From NCBI GenBank assembly GCA_023256385.1, contig JAGDXL010000019.1, forward strand, positions 1 through 41,931: DNA of 41,931 nucleotides. The letters are read 5' to 3'. This DNA is from Nitrososphaerales archaeon (GTDB taxonomy: Archaea; Thermoproteota; Nitrososphaeria; Conexivisphaerales; Conexivisphaeraceae). The notes under the pieces were generated by a model. It ran no database searches. It had not been told where the DNA came from and saw only the letters and a program-made list of their open reading frames with translations. The position numbers and the translations under genes were made by a program. Shown piece by piece: positions 27,336 through 36,492 of the stretch; within the stretch, counting starts at the first letter, position 1, and every line of letters starts with the position of its first letter.

Positions 27336-28912
27336 ACTCGGTGAGGAACGGGCTGGATCCGCTGTCATCAGATGGTAAGGTCTACATATTCGACACGACC
27401 CTTAGGGATGGCGAGCAGACACCCGGCGTCGCCCTCACGCCCGATGAGAAGGTGGAGATAGCCCGGCAGCTGGACAAATTGGGGGTCGATGTGATCGAGG
27501 CGGGATTTCCCGCGTCCAGCGAGGGCGAGTTCGAGGGGGTCCGCAAGGTATCCTCACTCGGCCTGAGGTCCAGGGTGGCGGCGCTCGCCAGATCCGTCAG
27601 GGGCGACGTGGACAGGGCGCTCGCCGCGGGCGTCGACAGGATCCACGTCTTCATAGCGACGTCGGACGTGCACCTTCAGTACAAGCTGAAGATGAGCAGG
27701 GAGGACGCGCTGGCCAGCGCCGTCGACGCCGTCAGCTACGCGAAGTCGCACGGCGTCGAGGTCGAGTTCTCGGCGGAGGACGCAACGAGGACGGATCCCC
27801 AGTTCCTTCGCACGGTCTTCTCCGAGGTCGCGGCAGCGGGCGCCGACGTGCTGGATATACCTGACACCGTGGGCGTGGCCACGCCGGAGAGGATCGCGGA
27901 GCTCGTGAGGCTCACCAAGGAGGCGGCGCCGGGAAAGATTATCAGTGTGCACTGCCACGATGACTTCGGGCTGGCGGTCGCCAACAGCGTCTCAGGCGTC
28001 CTCGCAGGGGCCCAGCAGTTCCACGCCACCATAAACGGGATAGGCGAGAGGGCCGGCAACGCCTCGCTCGAGGAGGCCGCACTGGTGCTGAAGTTCCTGT
28101 ACGGAAAGAGCGTCGGGATAAAGCCCGAGCTCATCTACGAGACCTCGCGCCTGGTGGCCAGGCTCACCGGAATCTATCCGCCGCCCAACAAGGCACTGGT
28201 TGGAGACAACGCCTTCGGCCACGAGTCTGGCATACACGTCCACGGGGTGCTGGAGATGCCCTCCACCTATGAGCCCATAAGCCCAGAAGTCGTCGGCCGC
28301 AGGAGGTTCTTCGTCGCCGGGAAGCACGCCGGAAGCCACGGCATAGAGGCTATGCTGAGGGAGTATGGAATCGACGTGAATGAGGAGCAGCTGCGCCAGA
28401 TAGTGCGCGAGGTGAAGCGCCTGGGCGACATGGGCAAGACGGTCACGGATGCCGACCTGCTGGCAATCGCCAGGAGCGTCCTGGGGAAGCTCCCCGCTGG
28501 GGAGGCGGCGGTCTCCCTCACGGGGCTGGTGGTCGTCACGGGAATGGGCGTCAGTCCAACCGCGTCCGTGCGCATCCGGTTGAAGGATCGCGACGTGGAC
28601 ACTTCCAGCGTCGGCGTCGGGCCCGTCGATGCGGCCCTGCGGGCAATACAATCGGTGGTCAGGGAGATAGCGGACGTCCGCCTGGTGGAATACAGGCTCG
28701 AGGCCATAACGGGCGGATCCGATGCGCTGGGGGAGGTCGTGGTCAAGGTGGAGGACGACCTCGGCAACATGGCGTCCGCGCGCTCAGTCGGCACGGACAT
28801 AGTGATGGCAAGCGTGGATGCGATGGTCGATGGAATAAATAAGATCCTCCAGAAGAGGTCGGCGGTGGCAACAGGGAATGTGCGCATACAGAATAGCGGT
28901 AATAGAGGGTGA
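27332..28912 (+). CDS. leuA: 2-isopropylmalate synthase
   Basis: FDTTLRDGEQTPGVALTPDEK, VHCHDDFGLAVANSVSG, INGIGERAGNASLEE, C-terminal regulatory domain. Confidence 0.93.
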   Translation: MNSVRNGLDPLSSDGKVYIFDTTLRDGEQTPGVALTPDEKVEIARQLDKLGVDVIEAGFPASSEGEFEGVRKVSSLGLRSRVAALARSVRGDVDRALAAGVDRIHVFIATSDVHLQYKLKMSREDALASAVDAVSYAKSHGVEVEFSAEDATRTDPQFLRTVFSEVAAAGADVLDIPDTVGVATPERIAELVRLTKEAAPGKIISVHCHDDFGLAVANSVSGVLAGAQQFHATINGIGERAGNASLEEAALVLKFLYGKSVGIKPELIYETSRLVARLTGIYPPPNKALVGDNAFGHESGIHVHGVLEMPSTYEPISPEVVGRRRFFVAGKHAGSHGIEAMLREYGIDVNEEQLRQIVREVKRLGDMGKTVTDADLLAIARSVLGKLPAGEAAVSLTGLVVVTGMGVSPTASVRIRLKDRDVDTSSVGVGPVDAALRAIQSVVREIADVRLVEYRLEAITGGSDALGEVVVKVEDDLGNMASARSVGTDIVMASVDAMVDGINKILQKRSAVATGNVRIQNSGNRG

Positions 28913-29906
28913 CGGCATAGGTCCGGAGGTCGTGCCGGTGGCCATCTCGGTGGTCCAGCGCGCGGCCGACATCTTCGGGTTCTCGGTCGAGTTCCGCGGG
29001 TACAGGGCAGGCGACTCCGCGCTCGCCGAGCTCGGGGAGGCACTGCCGGAGGAGACGATACAGGGCGTCAGGTCCTCCGACGCGGCGATCAAGGGCCCCG
29101 TCGGCGAGACCGCGAAGGACGTCATAGTCCGCCTCAGGCAGATGTTCGATCTCTACGCAAATCTGCGCCCGGCCAAGGTCTATCCCGGGGTGAGGCCGCT
29201 GATGGACGGCGTGGACATACTGATAGTCAGGGAGAACACCGAGGATCTCTACAAGGGCTACGAGTTCGAGCTGCCGGGCTCGGCCGTCGCGCTCAAGGTC
29301 GTGACGGAGCGGGCGTCCAGGAGGATAGCTGAGTACGCGTTCAGGGAGGCCGAGAGGCGCAGGAAGCACGTGACCATAGTCCACAAGTCCAACGTGATGC
29401 CCAAGACGGATGGACTCTTCGGCCGCGTCGCGAAGGAGGTGGCGAGTTCCCATCCAGGCGTATCCTATAGGGAGATGTACGTGGACGCGGCGTCCATGGC
29501 CCTGATAAGGGATCCTCGCTCCTTCGACGTATTGCTCACGATGAACGTCTACGGGGACATACTGTCGGATGAGGCGGCCCAGGTCGTCGGGGGGCTCGGC
29601 ATGGCGCCCTCCGCCAACATAGGGGAGAAAATGGCGCTCTTCGAGCCCGTCCACGGATCCGCCCCCGACATAGCTGGAAAGGGGCTGGCCAATCCGTACG
29701 CCACTGTGCTCTCCGCCGCGATGATGCTGGACTGGCTCTCCCAGGCCAAGGGCGATCCACGGCTGGAGAAGGCATCTAAACTCGTGGAGTCCGCCGCCGT
29801 CACCGCCCTCAGGAGAGGGATAGCGACGCCCGATTTGGGTGGCAAGTATAAAACCAGCGAGGTGGGGAAGGGTCTGGAGGCGGTGATGGTTGAGCTCGGA
29901 GGATGA
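28878..29906 (+). CDS. leuB: 3-isopropylmalate dehydrogenase (isocitrate/isopropylmalate dehydrogenase family)
   Basis: IAVIEGDGIGPEVV, VRENTEDLYKG, MNVYGDILSDEAAQVVGGLGMAPSANIG. Confidence 0.92.
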   Translation: MCAYRIAVIEGDGIGPEVVPVAISVVQRAADIFGFSVEFRGYRAGDSALAELGEALPEETIQGVRSSDAAIKGPVGETAKDVIVRLRQMFDLYANLRPAKVYPGVRPLMDGVDILIVRENTEDLYKGYEFELPGSAVALKVVTERASRRIAEYAFREAERRRKHVTIVHKSNVMPKTDGLFGRVAKEVASSHPGVSYREMYVDAASMALIRDPRSFDVLLTMNVYGDILSDEAAQVVGGLGMAPSANIGEKMALFEPVHGSAPDIAGKGLANPYATVLSAAMMLDWLSQAKGDPRLEKASKLVESAAVTALRRGIATPDLGGKYKTSEVGKGLEAVMVELGG

Positions 29907-30714
29907 CGAGCTCAGGAGGCTCGTTCAAGAGAGATCCGCGCTGAGGAAGCAGGTGGATGCAGCGCTCCAGAAGGTCGGGTCCCTCAAGGAGGAGCTCAAG
30001 AACGTCAGGGCGAAGCTGGACGAGGAGAACTCCAATTACGGGAAGCTGAAGAGGAGATTCGAGGAGCTCAGGGAGGTCAAGGGCTCTATAGTGGAGGAGC
30101 TCAGGGAACTGCGGGGACGGATCTCCGACCTTCGCAAGATATCCAGGGGATTGCGCGTGGAATCCGGCTCGGACACGGCGGCGAACCTCGAGAAGGAGAT
30201 AGAGAGGCTGGAGTGGGAGCTCCAGACAAAGCCAAGGGATGAGATAGACGAGCGCAGGATGGTGGAGAGCCTGGGCAGGCTGACCAAGGAGTTGCAGCTG
30301 CTCCGCAGGGCTTACGGCGTGAGGTCCGAGATGGATTCTGTGGACAAGCGCATACGTGATCTGGAGGATCGGTATGAGGAGGTGCAGATGGAGATCGACG
30401 CGGTGAAGGACGAGCTTGACAGGTCTAGGGAGAGGCTGAAGTCGCTCCTGACTGCCAAGCGGCAGCTCGTCCAGGAGCTGTCCGAGGCCGGCGAGGACTT
30501 GAGGGAGCTGAGGGACAGGCTGGTGCAGGTTGAGGCGCAGGTCAATGCCAGCAGGTTGAGGCGCAGGGAGGAGGAGCGCAGGCGCAGGGAGGACGAGGAG
30601 TCGCGCGCGATGGGCCTGAGGAGGAGCGAGGCCATGAAGAAGCTGGAGCGCAACGAGCCGCTCTCCTGGGAGGACCTGCAGGCGCTCTACGCGTCGGGCA
30701 GTGGATCCTCTTAA
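29890..30714 (+). CDS. Archaeal coiled-coil protein (COG1340-like)
   Basis: Continuous heptad-rich coiled coil, LQTKPRDEIDERRMVESLGRLTKEL signature. Confidence 0.7.
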   Translation: MSSEDDELRRLVQERSALRKQVDAALQKVGSLKEELKNVRAKLDEENSNYGKLKRRFEELREVKGSIVEELRELRGRISDLRKISRGLRVESGSDTAANLEKEIERLEWELQTKPRDEIDERRMVESLGRLTKELQLLRRAYGVRSEMDSVDKRIRDLEDRYEEVQMEIDAVKDELDRSRERLKSLLTAKRQLVQELSEAGEDLRELRDRLVQVEAQVNASRLRRREEERRRREDEESRAMGLRRSEAMKKLERNEPLSWEDLQALYASGSGSS

Positions 30715-30755
30715 TACGTTTAATTGCACGTGTACCCATAACCATGATGTAGGGA

Positions 30756-31877
30756 ATGGAGTCGGCCAGCGGCAAAATACTGGTCCTCAACGTGGATAGG
30801 GACGACGACCTCGGCCTGAAGGCCTCAGTGGATACTCCAATCGTGGGCAGGGATCGGTGCTTGGACGCGGCGGTCAAGCTGGCGCTGGCGGATCCCGAGG
30901 AGGCTGATGCGAACGGAATATTCGCCGCCGTCCACATGGCCGACGATCTCAAGACCCGTGGATATGATGTGGAGGTGGCGGTGCTCGCCGGCCATCATAC
31001 GAGCTCCTTCGAGGCAGATCGCAGGATAAGGAATCAGGCCGCGCAGGTCATCTCAACTGTTAAGCCGTCTGGCATAGTCTTCATATCCGACGGCGCGGAC
31101 GATGAAACCGTCATACCTATTATACAGCAGTTCGCGCCGATACTCAGCGTCCAGAGGGTTGTGATAAGGCACAGTGGCTCCATCGAGGAGAGCTACGAGG
31201 TTCTCGCCAGATATCTCAAGTTGGCGCTCGGCGACATAAGGTACTCCAGGTATGTGCTCGGCGTCCCAGGCGTACTCCTCCTGCTCCTCGGCGCCCTCGC
31301 GCTCTATCATCTGGAGGTATACGCCGGCTACGCAATACTGATACTCCTCGGCGCCGCCATGATGTACAAGGGATTCGGCGTCGACGAGGCGCTGGCGCGC
31401 GCTAGACGCTCCCCGATATTCACCCTGAGCCTGTTCACGCTCGCCGCATCAGCTATATTAGTAGCCTCTGGGATCGTGCAGGCATCGCACGTCGTGCAGT
31501 CGCTGGACCTCAGCCTGAGGCCTCCCGGTGTCAGCGTGACCCAGTACGTGGCCGGCGCCGCCATTTCGGCCGCGCTGCCTTACCTATGGGTTGCATTCAT
31601 ACTCTATCCGCTCGTCATGACGGCCTACTACGCCATCAGGAGGAGCTACAAGGCGCTGAGGAGCATCAGCGCATTCGCGGCGGCGGCCCTGCTCTACTAC
31701 CCGCTGATGGAGCTGGCCCTCTTCATCGAGAATCCCTACAGGTCGGTGTCGCTGGTGCTCGTGACCCTCTTCACAAGCCTCGCGGCGCTCTCGTTGCTGA
31801 CATACTTCATATATAGGATCCTCAGGTCACATCAGAGGGATAGATGGGAGCGGGCAAGAGGCTCTACAGGTCGGTGA
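30756..31877 (+). CDS. DUF373 family membrane protein
   Basis: LVLNVDRDDDLGLKASVDTPIVGRD..., FISDGADDETVIPIIQ, multiple C-terminal TM segments. Confidence 0.85.
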   Translation: MESASGKILVLNVDRDDDLGLKASVDTPIVGRDRCLDAAVKLALADPEEADANGIFAAVHMADDLKTRGYDVEVAVLAGHHTSSFEADRRIRNQAAQVISTVKPSGIVFISDGADDETVIPIIQQFAPILSVQRVVIRHSGSIEESYEVLARYLKLALGDIRYSRYVLGVPGVLLLLLGALALYHLEVYAGYAILILLGAAMMYKGFGVDEALARARRSPIFTLSLFTLAASAILVASGIVQASHVVQSLDLSLRPPGVSVTQYVAGAAISAALPYLWVAFILYPLVMTAYYAIRRSYKALRSISAFAAAALLYYPLMELALFIENPYRSVSLVLVTLFTSLAALSLLTYFIYRILRSHQRDRWERARGSTGR

Positions 31878-32650
31878 GGCTGGCTGCCTCGGCCATGGGA
31901 GCGTATCGGCTCTACGAGTGGCTCTTAGAGAGATACGTGTCCTCCGGCCCCATCCCATCGCATGTCGGGATAATACTGGACGGCAACCGCAGATGGGCTG
32001 ATGAGATGAGGATGCCCAGGTGGATGGGACATCGCTACGGCGCTGACAGGCTCGAGGAGGTCCTCCACTGGGTGCTGGACCTCGGCATAAGGACGACGAC
32101 CGTCTACGCGCTTTCGATAGAGAACATGGAGAGGAGGCCGAGGGAGGAGGTGGACAGGATACTCGAGCTCATCAAGGAGCGCTCTAAGAAGCTGGTCGTG
32201 GATCCGCTCGTCCACGAGAGGAAGGTCCGCGTGAGGCTCATAGGCGACAGGACGCGGCTGCCCGAGGACGTGCGCGCATCGCTGGAGGAGGCGGAGCGCG
32301 CCAGCGCCGGATACGACAGGTTCTTCCTCAACCTAGCGGTGGCGTACGGCGGCAGGGAGGAGATAGTGCACGTCGCCAGGGAAGTTGCCAGGATGGCCGC
32401 CTCGGGGACCATAAGGCCGGAGGACGTGGACGAGGAGCTGATATCCTCGCTCACCTACACCGGGGGCCTCCCCGATCCCGATCTGATAATAAGGACGTCC
32501 GGCGAGTCGAGGCTCAGCGGGTTCCTCCTCTGGCAGAGTGCCTACAGCGAGCTGGTATTCCTGGACGTGTACTGGCCTGAGTTCCGCCGCATAGACCTCC
32601 TGAGGGCAATCAGGACCTATCAGAACAGGTCCCGCCGCTTCGGCGGCTGA
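31844..32650 (+). CDS. uppS: cis-prenyltransferase (undecaprenyl/polyprenyl diphosphate synthase)
   Basis: HVGIILDGNRRWADEMRMPRWMGHRYGADR, ALSIENMERRPREE, DLIIRTSGESRLSGFLLWQSAYSEL. Confidence 0.94.
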   Translation: MGAGKRLYRSVRLAASAMGAYRLYEWLLERYVSSGPIPSHVGIILDGNRRWADEMRMPRWMGHRYGADRLEEVLHWVLDLGIRTTTVYALSIENMERRPREEVDRILELIKERSKKLVVDPLVHERKVRVRLIGDRTRLPEDVRASLEEAERASAGYDRFFLNLAVAYGGREEIVHVAREVARMAASGTIRPEDVDEELISSLTYTGGLPDPDLIIRTSGESRLSGFLLWQSAYSELVFLDVYWPEFRRIDLLRAIRTYQNRSRRFGG

Positions 32651-33563
32651 GCGCGGCCACGAGGTCCCGCGGCTCCTCGATGCGCTCGATGCCCCTGAGG
32701 AGTTCTCCTATCGTAGGCTCACCCTCCACGCCGACCCTGAGGTATCCATATCTCTTGGATATGACCCGGGAGTCCACAGGCACGCGCAACGAGGAGAGTA
32801 TCAGCTTGGCCCTCTCCTCAGGTCCAGGAAGCGGCTGAACCCTTCCCTTCAGCGCAGACATCAGCCTGGCGGCGTCCTCAGCCATCGCCATATTGTTGAA
32901 GAACACGTACGCGTCGTGGAAGTCCTTGGCGATTTCAACTATCCTTAGCAGCTCCTCCGTCCTGTACTGGTAGTCGTAATGTGGTAGCCTCCCGTGGAGC
33001 CTGAAGTATGCAGGACCCTCCACGTGCACGGGAGGCCACGTTAGCGGATCCGTCACATGAGTGACGTCCACTGCCTCCAGTGCCTCCCTGAGCTCTTCCG
33101 CACGCCTCATCCACATGTCGCCCCTAACCTCCAGTCCTATACGAAGAGATCCGTGCCGGCCTGCGAAGAATTCACGTATCCTGCGCAGGTTATCTTCGTC
33201 CGGCTCGAATGATGGCGGCATCTGAACCACTACGTACTCGGCGCCGAGCGCGCTGGCCATAGCCTCGGTTGCCCTCCACGAATTCGCTACCTCCTCAGTT
33301 TTCCTCAACATACCATATCCGCCAGGATCTCCTTCGAGTAATTTCCCGAATTTTCTCCAGGTCGGGCTGCTGCTCGGGTGCGAAACCCCCTGAAATGCCT
33401 TCATGGTGATGTGAAATCCCTCCCCGAGGGACGACCTCCACCTGCTCAGCGTGCCCTCCCTCACTATCCTGTAGAAGGTCTCCTGGATCTCCATGGCGTT
33501 GAACCTACGCGCGTAGTCTGCGAGCGCAAGTCCGGCCCTCCCGCAGCATCCCGTTATTATCAT
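32610..33563 (-). CDS. DUF72 family protein
   Basis: IITGCCGRAGLALADYARRFNAMEIQETFYRI, AYVFFNNMAMAEDA; ATG at 33563 preferred over listed 33713. Confidence 0.85.
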   Translation of the reverse strand: MIITGCCGRAGLALADYARRFNAMEIQETFYRIVREGTLSRWRSSLGEGFHITMKAFQGVSHPSSSPTWRKFGKLLEGDPGGYGMLRKTEEVANSWRATEAMASALGAEYVVVQMPPSFEPDEDNLRRIREFFAGRHGSLRIGLEVRGDMWMRRAEELREALEAVDVTHVTDPLTWPPVHVEGPAYFRLHGRLPHYDYQYRTEELLRIVEIAKDFHDAYVFFNNMAMAEDAARLMSALKGRVQPLPGPEERAKLILSSLRVPVDSRVISKRYGYLRVGVEGEPTIGELLRGIERIEEPRDLVAALSRRSGGTCSDRS

Positions 33564-33627
33564 ATCCGGCACCCATGGACCCGTTCCATGATAAACGCTT
33601 AATTCAGGCCTTCGCCAGACGAAGGAC

Positions 33628-34329
33628 ATGTCCGAGTTCACCCTGATGCCGGTCGAGCTGCACTCCAAAGAGGACGTTGCGAGGCTCGCCTGCGCCCTGG
33701 AGAAGATCCCCAAACCCGTGCTGGCCCTGAGGAAAGACGACGGTTACATGGTAGGATCCATCGGGGAGGAGCTGCAGGACGGATCCGTGCTCTTCTTCTA
33801 CCACGAGGAGTCGACGGTCGGGGACTATCTATGCTACCGCATTGATGGGGGGAGGGAGACCGCATACTACTCACAGGATGCCCCACCCCTTCCCACGATA
33901 TGCTCCCCAGTGATAAAATTCAAGTCATTCCCCATTAGATCGCCCTCCAGGCGCGGCGATGGCAGGGGGAAATCGCAGCTACTGCCGGTGGAGGCGGAGG
34001 ACTTGCAGAGCGTCGCCAAGATGGGCCTTTACCGTGCTGCACTGGACGAGCCACCCGGCGTCCTATACTACATTCCGTGCGGCTCGGGGATATTCGGGAG
34101 CTTCGTTAGGGCCTCAGAGGACAATGGTCCAGTACTCTTCATGTACAACGCTCATCCCGAGCCATCGTCCGGGTTCCTCAAGACGAATCCCAGCAGGATG
34201 GGCCGCGTGGAGTTCGCGTCCAGTCCCAGCGAACCGGGGTACGTTTATCTCAAGATAGTGAGGCTGAAGAACTGCCCGGACTTCCTCCATCTTCCCTCAG
34301 ATGGGCCTGATGAGTCCCCAGCCGACTAA
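33628..34329 (+). CDS. Hypothetical protein with internal duplication
   Basis: Long ORF with native-looking codon use; two similar halves (see findings). Confidence 0.7.
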   Translation: MSEFTLMPVELHSKEDVARLACALEKIPKPVLALRKDDGYMVGSIGEELQDGSVLFFYHEESTVGDYLCYRIDGGRETAYYSQDAPPLPTICSPVIKFKSFPIRSPSRRGDGRGKSQLLPVEAEDLQSVAKMGLYRAALDEPPGVLYYIPCGSGIFGSFVRASEDNGPVLFMYNAHPEPSSGFLKTNPSRMGRVEFASSPSEPGYVYLKIVRLKNCPDFLHLPSDGPDESPAD

Positions 34330-35006
34330 TCCCTGATATATCAGCTGGGCCGCGAACCCCGCTATTATTATGCTGAGCAGCCTACTGAGTGCCCTTATTC
34401 CATTCTTGCCCATCAGCAGAGCTATGGATCTGGAGAACCTCATGATGATCGCGGTTAGGACCGCCACTATGACCACTGCGAGCAGCAGATCCAGCATCGA
34501 CCTAGTATCGGACATTATTATCAACGTGGCCGCAGTTCCGGGGCCGACGAGCAGCGGTGACGCGAGCGGCACAACCGCAGCCTCCTGCGGATCCAGCGAC
34601 AGCGACCTGGATCCCTCCCCCATTATGTCTACCGCGAGCACCATCAGCAGGATCCCTCCTCCCAGCATGAAGCTGTAGATGCTCACGCCGAAGAGCTGCA
34701 GGAGCAGACCACCCACAAGTGTGAAGAACATCAGGAGCACCACCATCGCCGCCACCACGGTCGTCCAGAGCCGCGTGCGCTCCTTCTGCTCCATCCCCTC
34801 CTCGAAGTACAGATAGAGCGGCAGAGCTGATATCGGATCCATGACCGCGAACAGCTGCACGCTCAATATCGCCACCTCCAACGGATCTATACCTCCTGAT
34901 ATAACGCGCAGTCCCGTCAATGCCACCCTTATCACTATGAGCGCCGCCAGGAATATTATGAGTTCCATGTACCTTGATCTACTGATGATTCTTTCCCGCG
35001 CGCTCA
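34297..35006 (-). CDS. MarC family membrane protein
   Basis: FAVMDPISALPLYLYFEEGM..., ASPLLVGPGTAATLIIMSD; start 35006 (TTG) or 34968 (ATG). Confidence 0.85.
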
Positions 35007-35636
35007 AGCAGGATCCACCTTCAGCGTCGACCACTCCCTCCGGACGATATATGGATAATCTCCCCAGCGAAGCCTCCATTGGTTCACGAATTCCAGGGTC
35101 CTCCTGTCGTGCGGGTAACCGGATCCAATCGAACCATAACGCGAGCTGTATTCTATGATCGCATCATCCCTTGTGACCTTGGCGATCACGCTTGCCGCCC
35201 CCACTATCACATAACTCGCGTCGGCGTGATGTCTGGCAACTATCCTCACGTGACACCCAGCGGAGCGGGCCAGATCCTCCACCAGGGCGCCGAACCTCGC
35301 CGGGCGCGGATCCGGTGCGTCCACTATTGCAACATCAGGCCTCGCGTCGCAGATCAGCTTCGCAAATGCCGCCGCCTCCAGCGAGTTCAGGTTACCTCCC
35401 CTGGCCCTCGTCGACGAGTCGACCGTCCAGTGAGGGATCAGCAGGGCGCGGACATCTGCCGACCTCGATATATCGCGGGCCACGCGCCTCCTGGTCCTCG
35501 GCGAGAGCTTCTTGGAGTCCTTGGCGCCCATCTCCAGCAGCCTCGGCTGATCCTCCGCCCTCACCGCGACCACCGCGACGGCCAGCGGCCCCAGAAGACT
35601 GCCCCTGCCCGCCTCATCCAGCCCGGCGATCCTCAT
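35004..35636 (-). CDS. rnhB: Ribonuclease HII
   Basis: IAGLDEAGRGSLLGPLAVA, AASVIAKVTRD, GSGYPHD. Confidence 0.94.
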   Translation of the reverse strand: MRIAGLDEAGRGSLLGPLAVAVVAVRAEDQPRLLEMGAKDSKKLSPRTRRRVARDISRSADVRALLIPHWTVDSSTRARGGNLNSLEAAAFAKLICDARPDVAIVDAPDPRPARFGALVEDLARSAGCHVRIVARHHADASYVIVGAASVIAKVTRDDAIIEYSSRYGSIGSGYPHDRRTLEFVNQWRLRWGDYPYIVRREWSTLKVDPA

Positions 35637-36172
35637 GGCGTGTTCCCGTACAGAATTCTGGCGACCTCATCGGCCAACCCATCCCTATTATCCTCCGTCA
35701 CCTCCACGAGCACCCCCTCCGGATGCCTCACGAATGATTTCATCAATGGGTCCTCCATGGAGCGATGTACGACCACTATTGCTCTGGCGCTGGAGTCCAG
35801 TATCCTAGACACACTTCTCCTGAAGGACGGGCTGAGCAGTTCCATCGGCCCTATCTCATCGCACAGCAAAACCTGCGCCCCCGCAAGTGCCCTCTCAACA
35901 ATCCTCGGCACAAATTCCTCAACCCCCTTAATGTTCACGTGATATTTTCCTATCCTTGGTCCCTGTCCCACGACGTCGGCTAGGACCTCGCGCGCTCCAG
36001 TCGTGAAATCTATAAGCTCAAATCCCCTCCTTACGACGCCCTCCCTCACCTCCCTGGAGTAGAATCCATCCACCACGAGCCCCTTTGACCTCAGGATTTT
36101 GGCGGCGGCCACCGCCACCGTTGTCTTGCCCACTCCGGGCCTGCCAGTCAGGGTCACGATTCTCCTCTGCAC
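35633..36172 (-). CDS. NTPase (THEP1/NTPase_1 family)
   Basis: TLTGRPGVGKTTVAVAAAKIL, VLLCDEIGPMELLSPSF. Confidence 0.9.
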   Translation of the reverse strand: MQRRIVTLTGRPGVGKTTVAVAAAKILRSKGLVVDGFYSREVREGVVRRGFELIDFTTGAREVLADVVGQGPRIGKYHVNIKGVEEFVPRIVERALAGAQVLLCDEIGPMELLSPSFRRSVSRILDSSARAIVVVHRSMEDPLMKSFVRHPEGVLVEVTEDNRDGLADEVARILYGNTP

Positions 36173-36369
36173 ATATCCTGTGAGTTTGAACCTGAATATA
36201 AGCGAAGACGCGACGGCGTCACGATTAATCCTACGTACTACGTACTTTCAACGCGTGGAGATTTACTATCACATTTTTTATAATAGAAATAGCAATTACC
36301 ATCGCAGGACTTTCACGTGCTCGAGCAGGCGAAAGGCTATAAGAGGGATGAGGGCCCACCATCTGACGC

Positions 36370-36452
36370 GCGGGGGTTGCCGAGCGGTCAAAGGCGCGAG
36401 GTTCAGGCCCTCGTCCCGCAGGGGTTCGTGGGTTCGAATCCCACCCCCCGCA
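36370..36452 (+). tRNA. tRNA-Leu (CAG)
   Basis: GCGGGGG/CCCCCGC+A acceptor, CGAGG-TTCAGGC-CCTCG anticodon arm, variable arm, TTCGAAT T-loop. Confidence 0.93.
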
Positions 36453-36492
36453 TCAGCGGAATGTTTTAGCGTTCTGCCGCGGTGCGGACCGC

